A stretch of DNA of 64,000 nucleotides from Pseudomonadota bacterium (GCA_023387735.1 JAEWHP010000046.1:182664-246663), one strand, 5' to 3'; numbered from the stretch's first letter, positions 41,945 to 52,300 are shown. The notes: generated from the letters alone by a model not told the origin. Translations and numbers: made by a program.

Positions 41945-42727
41945 ATGAAGCTGTCCGTCAATAATGCTGATGTCTTCGTTGCCACCGGTGGCCGTCCGTT
42001 CGATCCCTCGCTGCCTGCGGTCGTGATGCTGCACGGCGCCGGGTTCGATCATTCGACCTGGGCGCTGCACAGCCGCTGGTTCGCCCATCATGGCTATTCC
42101 GTGCTGGCGCCCGATCTGCCGGGCCACGGCCGCTCCGGCGGCGCGCCGCTTCCGACCATCGCCGACATGGCGGACTGGACAGCCGCCCTGCTCGACGCGG
42201 CCGGTGCACCGAAGGCAAAACTCGTCGGCCACTCGATGGGATCGCTGATCGCGCTGGAGACGTCGGCGCGGCATCCTGACAAGGTCTCCAGCCTCAGCCT
42301 GATCGGCACCGCCGCCGCGATGACGGTCGGGCCCGACCTGCTCAAGGCCGCCGAGGCCAACAGCCCCGATGCCATCGACATGGTCTCGATCTGGGGCCTC
42401 GGCTTCAAGGCCGAACTCGGCGGCAGCCTCGCGCCGGGACTGTGGATGCATCAGGGCGCGCAACGGGTGCTGCAGCAGACGCGCCCCGGCGTGCTCTACA
42501 ACGATCTCCATGCCTGCAACGCCTATCAGAACGCGCTCGCGGCGGCCGCGCAGGTCAAGGTGCCCGCGACCTTCATCCTCGGCGAGCGCGACATGATGAC
42601 GCCTGCGAAGGCCGGCAAGACTCTCGCAGCGGCGACGCCGAATGCGCGCACGATCGTCGTGCCGGGCGCCGGTCACATGATCATGGCCGAAGCGCCGGAC
42701 GAATTGCTGGCGGCACTGAAGCAGTAG
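41945..42727 (+). CDS. Alpha/beta hydrolase
   Basis: A 260-residue alpha/beta-fold hydrolase. Seen: MLHGAGFDHSTW (oxyanion-hole region), nucleophile elbow GHSMGS near residue 98, an acid candidate in GERDMMTPAKAG and the catalytic histidine in GAGHMIMAE. No signal peptide. The gene starts three bases after metY and is very likely co-transcribed with it. Esterase, lactonase or thioesterase activity is possible; a homoserine acetyltransferase (MetX) is less likely given the short length and missing MetX motifs. Confidence 0.88.
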   Translation: MKLSVNNADVFVATGGRPFDPSLPAVVMLHGAGFDHSTWALHSRWFAHHGYSVLAPDLPGHGRSGGAPLPTIADMADWTAALLDAAGAPKAKLVGHSMGSLIALETSARHPDKVSSLSLIGTAAAMTVGPDLLKAAEANSPDAIDMVSIWGLGFKAELGGSLAPGLWMHQGAQRVLQQTRPGVLYNDLHACNAYQNALAAAAQVKVPATFILGERDMMTPAKAGKTLAAATPNARTIVVPGAGHMIMAEAPDELLAALKQ

Positions 42728-42740
42728 TGCTCCGTTTTCT

Positions 42741-42877
42741 TCCTTCTCCCCTTGTGGGAGAAGGTGGCGCGCAGCGCCGGATGAGGGGTTCTATCAACAT
42801 CGATCCTCGTGGAGAGAACCCCTCACCCGTCGCCGAACTTCGTTCGGCACCACCCTCTCCCACAAGGGGAGAGGGTA
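42741..42877. repeat. Large palindromic intergenic repeat (family C)
   Basis: The ends CTCCCCTTGTGGGAG (42747-42761) and CTCCCACAAGGGGAG (near 42855-42872) are near-perfect inverted copies, and each is itself a hairpin. The whole unit separates the convergent hydrolase and HtrA-like genes. Possible bidirectional terminator. Confidence 0.7.
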
Positions 42878-42888
42878 AGCAGCTGGCG

Positions 42889-43911
42889 TCACTGCTTCGC
42901 CGGCTTCCGCTCTACCGGGTGGATATCAATCGCGCGCAGCCTGCCCATCCGGAGCACGTCCATCGACAGCATGCGGCCGATGCGGTCGCGGTCGAGGGCG
43001 CGGATCAAATCGTCGACGCCGTTGATGTCGACGCCATCGAGCTTGATCACGACGTCTCCCGGCAGCAGGCCCGCCTTCGCGGCCGGACTGTCCGGGTCGA
43101 TCTGCGCCAGCAGCGCGCCCATCGTGTTGTCGACGCCGGCAACCACCGCATGGCGACGCGGGATCGGCGCCGTCTGGCCGGCGACGCCGATGAAGGCACG
43201 GCGGACATAGCCGTGGCGGATAATCTCGGACAGCACGAATTGCGCGGTGTTGCTGGCGACCGCAAAGCAGATGCCCTGCGCGCCGTTGATGATCGCGGTG
43301 TTGATGCCGATCACTTCGGCCGACGACGACACCAGCGGCCCGCCCGAATTGCCGGGATTGAGCGCGGCATCGGTCTGGATCACGTCCTCGATGGTTCGTC
43401 CGCTCACCGAGCGGATCGAACGGCCGAGCGCGGACACCACGCCCGCCGTCACCGTCGATTCGAATCCAAGCGGATTGCCGATCGCGACCACGAGCTGGCC
43501 GCGGCGCAGGCTCTTGGAATTGCCGAGCGAGGCATAGCGCAGATCCCGCGCGCCATCGGCGCGCAGCAACGCGAGGTCGGTATCGGGATCGACGCCGAGC
43601 ACATGGGCGTCGGTGACGAAGCCCTCGATGTCGCGGAGCCGGATTTCCTTCGACGATCCGACCACGTGGCTGTTGGTCAGCACCAGTCCATCGGGCGAGA
43701 TGACGATGCCTGAGCCGAGTCCGCCGCGCTCGCGCGCGGAGCGTACTTTCGGCCCGGTTTCGACGCGCACGACTGCCGGCCCGACACGCTCGGTCACACC
43801 GATGACGGCGTTGGAATAAGCATCGAGCAGGGCCTGATCGTCGACAGGTGTGGCTTCGGTCGCGCGCGGTGACAGGCTGTCACCGGCAATATCCGAGGTG
43901 AAATCCAGCAT
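42889..43911 (-). CDS. HtrA/DegP-like serine protease with PDZ domain, no signal peptide
   Basis: A 340-residue trypsin-like protease followed by one PDZ domain (about 245-335: GVDNTMGALLAQIDPDSPAA then KAGLLPGDVVIKLDGVDING). The catalytic triad is intact: His82 (TNSHVVG), Asp112 (DTDLALLRAD) and Ser189 (NPGNSGGPL). The start at 43911 follows AAGGA; the longer open frame upstream only overlaps the next gene. Unlike periplasmic DegP there is no signal peptide, and there is only one PDZ domain, so this is either cytoplasmic or exported in another way. It lies downstream of the GMC oxidoreductase pair on the same strand. Confidence 0.9.
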   Translation of the reverse strand: MLDFTSDIAGDSLSPRATEATPVDDQALLDAYSNAVIGVTERVGPAVVRVETGPKVRSARERGGLGSGIVISPDGLVLTNSHVVGSSKEIRLRDIEGFVTDAHVLGVDPDTDLALLRADGARDLRYASLGNSKSLRRGQLVVAIGNPLGFESTVTAGVVSALGRSIRSVSGRTIEDVIQTDAALNPGNSGGPLVSSSAEVIGINTAIINGAQGICFAVASNTAQFVLSEIIRHGYVRRAFIGVAGQTAPIPRRHAVVAGVDNTMGALLAQIDPDSPAAKAGLLPGDVVIKLDGVDINGVDDLIRALDRDRIGRMLSMDVLRMGRLRAIDIHPVERKPAKQ

Positions 43912-43991
43912 GGCGAAATCCTTTGGCCCCCTCAGATGGTGGCCGGGAACCGCACGCGCAAGGCTTCCCCATTCCGCGCAGGGCTGGCCTG

Positions 43992-44441
43992 CTACGGTGC
44001 CCGCCGGAGCGTCCCTGACCTTGCCTTGACCGGATCGAGCAGCGCCCAGTCGCCCTGCTCGAGCGTGTAGCCCTTCGGGAATGGCGCACGCAGTTCGAGC
44101 CCGAGCGAGCGCAGCACGCGGTCGTCGCGGTAGTAGCATTGCAGGACGACGCGGACGAGCGTCGCCGCAGCGGCGCCACCCTTGGTGCGAAACTCCGTCG
44201 CCACGGCATCGCGTTTGGCCGGATCGAGTTCAGCCAGCGCTTGGCCAGCGAGCCGCGCGAGATCGTCAAGCGCCTGCGCTACCAGCGCGGTATCGCGGCC
44301 GAGCGTCGCCAGCATGTCGGCCTGGATCGCGGGATCGTCGGCGCCGGGCACCTTGTACTCGTCGCTGGCGGGAATGATCATGGCAGCGATGGTGCGCAGA
44401 TCGTTGCGTTGGGCTCGGGTCAGTTCAATGCTTGCGGACAT
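43992..44441 (-). CDS. Small subunit of GMC oxidoreductase (gluconate 2-dehydrogenase subunit 3-like)
   Basis: A 149-residue protein resembling gluconate 2-dehydrogenase subunit 3: LTRAQRNDLRTIAAMIIPAS at the start (a hallmark of the family), DDLARLAGQALAELDPAKRD, and LQCYYRDDRVLRSLGLELRA toward the end. Such subunits pair with a GMC-type flavoprotein, which is encoded eight bases upstream. No Tat signal is present, whereas many members carry one for export of the complex. No cytochrome subunit lies next to it. Confidence 0.8.
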   Translation of the reverse strand: MSASIELTRAQRNDLRTIAAMIIPASDEYKVPGADDPAIQADMLATLGRDTALVAQALDDLARLAGQALAELDPAKRDAVATEFRTKGGAAAATLVRVVLQCYYRDDRVLRSLGLELRAPFPKGYTLEQGDWALLDPVKARSGTLRRAP

Positions 44442-44448
44442 GACGGTC

Positions 44449-46053
44449 TCAGTCGAAAAGGTTGGCGAGGCGTTGCTTCATCTGGTCGGCGATGTAAAGC
44501 GCGATCGCCTGGATGGTCGAGGTTGGGTTCACGCCGCCTGACGTCACGAACACGCTGCCGTCGACGATGAAGAGGTTCTTCACGTCATGCGAGCGGCCCC
44601 ATTCGTTGACCACGGAGCGCGCGGGATCGGTCCCCATCCGCGCGGTGCCGAGCAGATGCCAGCCGCCCCACGGGATCGGATCGTTGATGCAGATATCGGT
44701 GGCGCCGGCAGCTTCGAGAATCTCACGGCCGCGCGCCAGACCGTGATCCATCATCTTTCGGCTGTTGGCGCTGATGGTGTAGTCGATCCTCGGCGCTGGA
44801 ATGCCATGGCCGTCCTTCAGCACGGGATCGAGCGTGACGCGGTTGTGCTCCTCGGGCAGGTCCTCGCAGATTGCTGACACCGCAAGGCGATGGCCATTGA
44901 GCTTGCGGAAGACGCGATGGTGATCCGCGCCCCACGGCAGAATGCCCTTCTGCTCGCTGGCAACCGCCTCGAACACCGGCCCGGCACCGCGGCCGAACTG
45001 GATGCCGTAACCGCGGACGAAACCGCGCGACAGATCCGTGTCGTAGAACTCCTTGCTCCACAGGCAGGTCGGCGGCGCGCGGTTGGAGTCGGTCACCTCC
45101 TTCACGAAGCCGTAGATCTGCGCATAGGGATGGAACATCAGGTTCTTGCCGACCAGCCCTGACGAATTGGCGAGCCCGTTCGGGAAACGGCCGGAGACCG
45201 AGTTCAGAAGCAGCCGCGGCGTGCCGACGCCGTTACATGCGATGATAACGACCTCGGCCGGCTGGAACTGCTCGACGCCGTCCTTGTCGTAATAGACCAC
45301 GCCCGAGGCCATGCCGTGCTCGTTGGTCAAAATCTCGCGCACGCGGCAGTGGGTCTTGAGTTCGACGCCGGCGCGGATCGCGTGCGGCCAATAGGTGATG
45401 TCGGTCGAGGCCTTTGCGCCCTGCGCGCAGGCCGGCGTGCAATGGCCGAGATTGATGCAGCGCGCCCTGCCCTCGTAGTCCATGGTCGCCACCGTCGTAT
45501 CCGACGGCCACCAGTGCCAGCCGAGCTTGTTCATGGCGTTGCCGATCAGCGGGCCCGAGAGTCCCAGCGGCTGCGGCGGCATCGGCGGATGCGTCAGCGG
45601 TGACAACGGATCGCCAGATAGCCCCGATACGCCCATCATCCGGTCGTTCTCCTCGAAGAACGGCGTAAGTGCGTCGTAGTCAATGGGCCAGTCGTCCGCG
45701 ACGCCATCAAGCGTCTTTACCTTGAAGTCGCTTGGATGCAGCCGCGGCCAATGCGCGGTGTACATCACCGTCGAGCCGCCGACGGCGTTGAAGTTCACGA
45801 CCTTGATCGGCGAATTGTCGTCGTTGATCGGATAGTCCTCGGGCCGGCCGCGGACGTTCGGGCTGGTCGACCAGTCGCCATAGAACTTCGCCTCCCAGTC
45901 GCGCCCGGTGCTGGGATATTCCGACGGGTTCATCCAGCCGCCCTGATCGAGGCAGAGGATGTGCATCCTGGTGTCGGCGAGGCTCCACGCCACGGCCGCG
46001 CCGGAGGCACCGGCGCCGATGATGAGGACGTCAACGGGATCGTGCTTGTTCAT
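44449..46053 (-). CDS. GMC family FAD-dependent oxidoreductase
   Basis: A 534-residue glucose-methanol-choline flavoprotein oxidising an alcohol or sugar. Seen: the FAD motif VLIIGAGASGAAVAWSLAD at about 9-27, NAVGGSTVMYTAHWPRL, NLGHCTPACAQGAKAS (a Cys-containing block common in the gluconate/sorbose-type branch), and at the C-terminus GGWHLLGTARMGTDP with the catalytic His, then VNPTSTIQAIALYIADQM. The start at 46053 has AAGGA upstream; the longer open frame at 46143 runs into a palindromic repeat. Its small subunit follows after eight bases, so the two form a membrane- or cytochrome-linked dehydrogenase. Substrate unknown. Confidence 0.92.
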   Translation of the reverse strand: MNKHDPVDVLIIGAGASGAAVAWSLADTRMHILCLDQGGWMNPSEYPSTGRDWEAKFYGDWSTSPNVRGRPEDYPINDDNSPIKVVNFNAVGGSTVMYTAHWPRLHPSDFKVKTLDGVADDWPIDYDALTPFFEENDRMMGVSGLSGDPLSPLTHPPMPPQPLGLSGPLIGNAMNKLGWHWWPSDTTVATMDYEGRARCINLGHCTPACAQGAKASTDITYWPHAIRAGVELKTHCRVREILTNEHGMASGVVYYDKDGVEQFQPAEVVIIACNGVGTPRLLLNSVSGRFPNGLANSSGLVGKNLMFHPYAQIYGFVKEVTDSNRAPPTCLWSKEFYDTDLSRGFVRGYGIQFGRGAGPVFEAVASEQKGILPWGADHHRVFRKLNGHRLAVSAICEDLPEEHNRVTLDPVLKDGHGIPAPRIDYTISANSRKMMDHGLARGREILEAAGATDICINDPIPWGGWHLLGTARMGTDPARSVVNEWGRSHDVKNLFIVDGSVFVTSGGVNPTSTIQAIALYIADQMKQRLANLFD

Positions 46054-46078
46054 TCTTGGTCCTTGAATCTCTCTCCTG

Positions 46079-46157
46079 TCGTTCCGGGGCATCGCATAGC
46101 GATGAACCCGGAACCTCCAGATTCCGGGTTCGATGCTTCGCATCGCCCCGGAATGAC
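46079..46157. repeat. Palindromic repeat family A, copy 2
   Basis: An imperfect palindrome between the GMC and P450 genes. The last 31 bases (46129-46159) are identical to 62409-62439, including the hairpin GATGC-TTC-GCATC. It is inverted relative to copy 1 at 7700-7779. Confidence 0.8.
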
Positions 46158-46160
46158 GGG

Positions 46161-47387
46161 TTAGCTAACAATCCTCACCGGCAGTGTACGGATGCCACGG
46201 ATGAAATTCGAATAGAGCCGTTGCGGCGGGCTGACGATCTCAAAACGAAGGTCGCGGTTCAATACTTCCTCCCAGAGGATGCGGATCTGCTGCTCGGCGA
46301 GGCGATCGCCGACGCAGCGGTGGATGCCGGCGCCGAAGGCGAGATGCTGGCGTGGCTTGGGGCGATCGATGATGAATTCATCGGCACGGTCGATCTTGGT
46401 TTCGTCGCGGTTGCCGGAGATGTACCACATCACGACCTTGTCGCCCTTGGCGATCCGGCGGCCGGCGAGCTCGGTATCGTGGCGCGCGGTGCGGCGCATG
46501 TGCAGCACCGGCGTCTGGTAGCGGATGATCTCGGAGACGAGGTTCGGGATCAGCTCGCGCCGCGCCCGCACCAGCTCGAACTGCTCGGGATTTTCGATCA
46601 GCGCCATCAGCCCGCCGCTCATGGAATTGCGGGTGGTGTCGTTGCCGCCGACAATCAACAGCCCGATCGTGCCGATGAACTCGCGCGCCTGCAGGTTTCG
46701 CGTCGCTTCGGAATGCGCCAGCATCGACACCAGGTCGAAGGTCGGCGGCGCATCGGCGCGCGCATCCCATAATCTGCGGAAATACTCGCCCATCTTCAGC
46801 ATCTCGTCGTAACGCTCGTCCTCCGAATGCACCACCGCGTCCGGCGAATCCACGTTGGCGATGGCAACATCGGACCACCAGCTCAGCTTCATCCGGTCTT
46901 CCCAAGGGAAATCGAACAAGGTCGCCAGCATCATGTTGGTGAGGTCGGTCGAGATCCTTTCCGCCCAGTCGAAGGTCTCGTTGCGCGGCAGCGCATCGAG
47001 CACGTCGGACGTCCGCTTGCGGATCAGCGGCTCGAAATTGGCAAGATTGGACGGCGCCACGATCGGCGCGACCGTCCGACGCTGCGCGGTATGCCCGGGA
47101 GGGTCCATGCGGATGAAGCTGGTACGCTCCTGCCCCTTCGGCTGGTCGGCCACCTGAATACCGCCGAGTTCGGAACTCGACGAATAGGTCGCGTGGTCAA
47201 GCTCGACCGCAAAGATGTCGTCGTAGCGAGTCACCGACCAGTACGGCCCGAACGGCGAAGCCTCGCAATAGTGCACGGGATCGTCGCGGCGCAATTGTTC
47301 GAACAGCGGCCGCCAAGTGTCGTCCTGATAAAGGTGGGGATCGCTGACGTCGATCGACGTCAGCCTGCGTTGTGCCGCCTGGGCCAT
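46161..47387 (-). CDS. Cytochrome P450
   Basis: A 408-residue soluble bacterial P450. Seen: I-helix GGNDTTRNSMSGG with the acid-threonine pair, the K-helix ExxR in SEIIRYQTPVLHMRR, and the heme-binding loop FGAGIHRCVGDRLAEQQ with the ligand Cys. The start at 47387 is supported by GGAGGGAAGCG directly upstream; the open frame to 47492 lacks family similarity. It is divergent from a Baeyer-Villiger monooxygenase, so hydroxylation to an alcohol, oxidation by the nearby GMC enzyme and then lactonisation are conceivable (inference). No ferredoxin gene is adjacent. Confidence 0.93.
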   Translation of the reverse strand: MAQAAQRRLTSIDVSDPHLYQDDTWRPLFEQLRRDDPVHYCEASPFGPYWSVTRYDDIFAVELDHATYSSSSELGGIQVADQPKGQERTSFIRMDPPGHTAQRRTVAPIVAPSNLANFEPLIRKRTSDVLDALPRNETFDWAERISTDLTNMMLATLFDFPWEDRMKLSWWSDVAIANVDSPDAVVHSEDERYDEMLKMGEYFRRLWDARADAPPTFDLVSMLAHSEATRNLQAREFIGTIGLLIVGGNDTTRNSMSGGLMALIENPEQFELVRARRELIPNLVSEIIRYQTPVLHMRRTARHDTELAGRRIAKGDKVVMWYISGNRDETKIDRADEFIIDRPKPRQHLAFGAGIHRCVGDRLAEQQIRILWEEVLNRDLRFEIVSPPQRLYSNFIRGIRTLPVRIVS

Positions 47388-47536
47388 CGCTTCCCTCCCC
47401 TCGTTCCTTCGCCGCTTTTCGGGCGATCTCGATCCCGACGATAGGGGCAGATGCGGTCGCGAGTAAAGCCGGCCGGGGTTGGCCGACGGCAAACCTGCAA
47501 CCCTGCCACGCGTCCCTGCGGGGTTTGTCCCCCGGC

Positions 47537-49180
47537 GTGAGAACGGATAGTTTTGGGACGAACCAAGGATCGGGAGAAACGACCATTCCGGATTTCGACG
47601 CCATCATCATCGGCGCAGGCTTGTCGGGTTTGTACCAGCTCTACCGGCTGCGCGAACAGGGTCTGCGCGTGCGGGTGCTCGAGGCCGGGACCGATGTCGG
47701 CGGCACCTGGTACTGGAACCGCTATCCCGGCGCACGCTTCGATTCCGAAAGCTATTCCTACGGCTACTCGTTCTCGAAGGAATTGCTGCAGGAATGGGAA
47801 TGGTCCGAGCATTTTGCCGGCCAGCCGGAAACGCTGCGTTACATCAACTACGTCGCCGACAAGTTCGACCTGCGCCGCGACATCCAGTTTCGCAGCCGCG
47901 TAACCGCCGCCACCTACGACGAGGACACACGAAGCTGGACCACCACGCTGGAGGACGGCAGCGCATTCAATTCGCGTTTCCTGATCACCGCGATCGGGCC
48001 GTTGTCGACGCCGACGCTGCCGAGGATCGAAGGGCGCGACGATTTCAAGGGCGCGTCGTTTCATACCGCGCGATGGCCGAAGGAGCCGGTGGACTTCGCA
48101 GGCAAGCGCGTGGCTGTCATCGGTACCGGCGCGACCGGCATCCAGACGATCCAGACCATCGCCAGCCAGGTCGGCCATCTCACGGTATTTCAGCGCACGG
48201 CCAACTGGGCCGCGCCACTGCACAACGGCAAGATAGACGCCGAGACGCAGGCGAAGATCAAGGCCGGCTATCCCGAGATGTTCGCGCGCTGCCGCGAGAC
48301 CTTCGCCTGCTTTATTCATACGACGGACCCGCGCGGCGCGTTCGAAGTCTCCGACGAGGAACGCGAGGCGAATTACGAACGACTCTACGGCGAACGCGGC
48401 TTCGGCATCTGGATCGGCAATTTTAAGGATATCCTGATCGACCGCAAGGCGAACGCGACGATTTCCGATTTCGTCGCGCGCAAGATCCGCGAACGGGTCA
48501 AGAACCAGGTCACAGCCGAGAAGCTGATCCCGAAGAACCATGGCTTCGGCACGCGCCGGCTGCCGCTCGAAACGTTCTATTACGAGGTCTACAACCAGGA
48601 CAATGTCGACCTGGTCGATATCAAGGAGACGCCGATCGAGCGCATTACGCCGAAGGGAATCAAGACCAGCGATAAGGAATTCGAGTTCGACATCATCATC
48701 TACGCCACCGGCTTCGACGCCATCACCGGCAGCTTCGACAAGATCGACTTCCGCGGCGTCGGAGTCGCGCGGCTGAAGGATAAATGGAAACGCGGTCCCG
48801 AGACCTATCTCGGCATCATGGTCCACGAGTTTCCGAACCTGCTGATGCTGATGGGGCCGCATACCGCGCTAGGCAACATTCCGCGCAGCATCGAGTACAG
48901 CGTCGACTGGGTGACCGGGCTGATCGCCTTTGCGACCAAGCAGCGATTGACGCGACTGGAGGCGACGCCGGAGGGCGTGCGATCCTGGACCGACCACGTC
49001 AAGGCGCTCGGCGAAGGGATGCTGTCCAACGAGGTCGATTCCTGGATGACCGGCATCAATTCCAACGTCGAAGGAAAGCAGACCCGCATCGTCGCTCGCT
49101 ACAGCGGCAGCGCTCCGGATTACCGTGCGCGATGCGACGAGGTGGCGGCGAAGGGATATGACGAGTTGAGGCTGGGGTAG
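47537..49180 (+). CDS. Type I Baeyer-Villiger flavin monooxygenase (cyclohexanone monooxygenase-like), start uncertain
   Basis: About 547 residues. Seen: FDAIIIGAGLSGLYQLYRL (FAD site), GGTWYWNRYPGARFDSESY, the fingerprint FKGASFHTARWP, a second Rossmann motif GTGATGIQT, and FPNLLMLMGPHTALGN toward the C-terminus, all as in cyclohexanone monooxygenase. The conserved region begins at the ATT codon 47585 (IPDFDAI), where relatives usually start with Met-Thr-x-Pro-Asp. Here no ATG exists: the codon at 47579 is ACG, GGGAG lies 8 bases before ATT 47585, and the nearest standard start in frame is GTG 47537. See finding. Divergent from the P450. Confidence 0.85.
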   Translation: MRTDSFGTNQGSGETTIPDFDAIIIGAGLSGLYQLYRLREQGLRVRVLEAGTDVGGTWYWNRYPGARFDSESYSYGYSFSKELLQEWEWSEHFAGQPETLRYINYVADKFDLRRDIQFRSRVTAATYDEDTRSWTTTLEDGSAFNSRFLITAIGPLSTPTLPRIEGRDDFKGASFHTARWPKEPVDFAGKRVAVIGTGATGIQTIQTIASQVGHLTVFQRTANWAAPLHNGKIDAETQAKIKAGYPEMFARCRETFACFIHTTDPRGAFEVSDEEREANYERLYGERGFGIWIGNFKDILIDRKANATISDFVARKIRERVKNQVTAEKLIPKNHGFGTRRLPLETFYYEVYNQDNVDLVDIKETPIERITPKGIKTSDKEFEFDIIIYATGFDAITGSFDKIDFRGVGVARLKDKWKRGPETYLGIMVHEFPNLLMLMGPHTALGNIPRSIEYSVDWVTGLIAFATKQRLTRLEATPEGVRSWTDHVKALGEGMLSNEVDSWMTGINSNVEGKQTRIVARYSGSAPDYRARCDEVAAKGYDELRLG

Positions 49181-49199
49181 CGGCGAGCACTCGGCTCAT

Positions 49200-49367
49200 C
49201 CTCCCCTGGAGGGGGAGGATCGGTTCGCATGAAATGCGAATCGAGGTGGGGTGACGGTCTCTCCACAACGCACAGTGCCCGTGTTGAGAGATCACCCCAC
49301 CCCGTCTCGCATTGCGCTGCGCTCCATGCGAGCCGACCCGCCCCCTCGAGGGGCGGGTGAAGCTAAC
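49200..49367. repeat. Palindromic intergenic repeat (family D)
   Basis: Between convergent genes lies a palindromic unit with end hairpins (CCTCCCCTGGAGGGGGAGG on the left and CGCCCCTCGAGGGGCGG-like on the right) and a central inverted pair GGTGGGGTGA / TCACCCCACC. No gene fits in 49181-49380. Confidence 0.65.
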
Positions 49368-49380
49368 CCACCCTACAATT

Positions 49381-52300
49381 TCACCACGCGTCGATGCACG
49401 GCCGCTTCCTCGTCATGCGCGGCTCCGGCTTCGGCACCGCGCGCAGGCCGGACATGATCCAGTGTCGCGTGGCGGCGGGATCGATGACCTCATCGATCTC
49501 GAGTACCGAGGCGATCGAGACTGCCTTGCCGTTGGCATAAAGCTCGGCGACCTTGGCCTTGTAGTAATTCTCGCGCTCGACCGGGTCTGCGATCGCTTCC
49601 ATCTCCTTGCGGAAGCCGAGCCGGACATAACCTTCCAGTCCCATGCCGCCGAACTCGCCGGTCGGCCAGGCCACCGTGAAAAACGAGGCGTGGAAGCCGC
49701 CGCCGATCATGGCCTGGGCGCCGAGGCCATAACCCTTGCGCAGCACGATGCCGAACAGCGGTACCGTGAGGCTGGCGCCGGTGACGAACATGCGCGCGAC
49801 GTGGCGGACGATCGCGGTCTTTTCCGCTTCGGGCCCCACCATGAAGCCCGGCGTATCGCACAGCGACAGGATCGGAATGTCGAAGGCGTCGCAGAGCTGC
49901 AGGAAGCGCGCGGCCTTGTCGCCGGCTGGCGCGTCGATGGCGCCGCCGAGATGTTTTGGATTGTTGGCGATCAGGCCGAACGGCTTGCCCTCGATGCGGA
50001 TGAAGGCCGTGATCATGCCGATGCCGAAATCCCGGCGGATTTCCAGCACCGATCCCTCGTCGGCCAGCAGATCGATCACGCTGCGGATGTCGTAGACGCG
50101 CAGGCGATTTTCCGGGATAGCCCGCCGCAGCAGCCGCTGGTCCGGCGCTTTCCAGTCGGCGACCGCGCCCTGGAAGTAAGACAGATACTTCTGCGCGGCC
50201 GTGGTCGCTTCCGCCTCGTCCTCGACCAGGATGTCGATCACGCCGTTCGGCGACTGGAACGACACCGGGCCGACTTCGGCCGGATGGTAGACGCCAAGGC
50301 CGCCGCCTTCGATCATCGCAGGCCCGCCCATGCCGATCGAGGCGTTCCTGGTGGCGATGATGACGTCGCAGCAGCCGAGCATCGCGGCGTTGCCGGCGAA
50401 GCAGTAGCCGGACACGACGCCAACAACCGGCACGAGGCCGGAGAGCCTTGCGAACTGCACAAAGGACGGTCCGTCGAGACCGGTCATGCCGAGTCGATCG
50501 GTGTCGCCGGGACGGCCGCCGCCGCCTTCGGCGTAAAATACCAGCGGCAACCGCCACTGCTCGGTCAGGCTGAGCATGCGGTCGATCTTCTTGTGGTTCA
50601 TGTGGCCTTGGGTGCCGGCCAGCACGGTGTAATCATAGGATATCACCATGCAGCGGGCGGCGTCCGCGCCGAATTTCTTGGCGTTCACGGTGGCGACACC
50701 TGAGATCAGGCCGTCGGCCGGGGTGTTGCGGATGAGATCATCGACCTTGCGTCGCCGCCGCTGCGCGGCAATCGCGAGCGAGCCATATTCGACGAACGAA
50801 CCTTCATCGACGAGGTGGGCAATGTTCTCGCGCGCCGTGCGCTGATTGGTCTTGCGCCGCCGCTCGACCGAGGCCGGCCGATTTTCGTCCAGGGTGATCG
50901 CGTGGCGTTCGATCAACTCGGCGAGATCAGGACGGATGTGATCGAGATCGAATTGCTCTTCCTCGGCCTCATCATGGGCTTCGATCTCGGCCGGCTCGAG
51001 ATAGAGGATCGCCTCGTCCTGCATCAGCGTGACGCCGGCTTCCGCCGCGACCTTCGTCACCCGGCCGCCATACGGCGCGGTGACAAGATGCTCCATCTTC
51101 ATGGATTCGAGCACGGCGATCTGCTGGCCGGGACGGACGAGGTCCCCTTCCCTGACATCGACCGTGACGATGGTGCCCTGCAGCGGCGCCGGAACCGGCA
51201 TCGAACCTGCCGGCCCCGCAACCGGTGCCTCGGCCGTTATTGCCGTCTCGGCTGCGGGCGCACTGTCATCCGCAGCCATACTGGATTCGACCAGCGCCAT
51301 CTCGGCCGCCAGTTGGGCCTCGCCAACCAGGGCCGCGACATGGGTATCGATGAAGCCGGTGCTGAGGCGGTTCTCGACGAAATCCGGATGCGCCAGGATC
51401 GCCGCAAGGAACGGAATGTTGGTGGCGACACCGCCGATGCGAAATTCGCGCAAGGTGCGCGAGGCCTTGTGCACGACGTCGGTCCAGTCGCCGCCCGCCG
51501 CGTGAACAATGACTTTGGCGAGCAGCGAGTCGAATGCGGCGCTGGTGCGATAGCCCGAATATCCGAACGTATCGACGCGGACGCCGGGCCCGGACGGCAG
51601 GTCGAACGGCGCCAGCGTTCCGCCGGTCGGTCGCGTCCCGCCGCTCTCGTCCATCACCTCCATGTTGACGCGGAGCTGCATCGCAAAGCCGCGCGGTTTC
51701 GGGATATAGCCCTGCGCCAGGCCGAGCGAACCCAGCGTGGCGCCGGCCGCGACCGCGAGCTGCGACTGCACCAGATCGAGACCCAGCACCGCCTCGGTGA
51801 CGGTATGTTCGACCTGAAGCCGCGGATTGGCCTCGATGAAGGCGAACGCCTGATCGCTCGCCTTGTCGTTGATCCGATCGTTATCAACCAGGAACTCGAA
51901 CGTGCCGAGATTGGTATAATTCGCGGTCGCCGCCATTTCCTTGGCGGCATCGATGATGCGCGCGCGCAAGGCGTCGCTGAGCGACGGGCTCGGCGCGACC
52001 TCGATCAGCTTCTGGTTGCGGCGCTGGACCGTGCATTCACGCTCATGGAGATGGCTGATGGCGCCATGGTGATCGCAGATGATCTGCACTTCGATATGGC
52101 GGGCATTGCGGATCAGGCGCTCGACATAGACGCCGTCGCTGCCGAAGGCGGCCTTGGCCTCGGACTGGCAGCGCGCATAGGCCTCCTCGAGCTTGGCGGC
52201 ATCATCGACGATGCGCATGCCACGCCCGCCGCCACCGGCGATGGCCTTGATCATCACGGCCGCGCCAGGGCCGAGGGAATCGAAAAAGGCCTTCGCCTCC

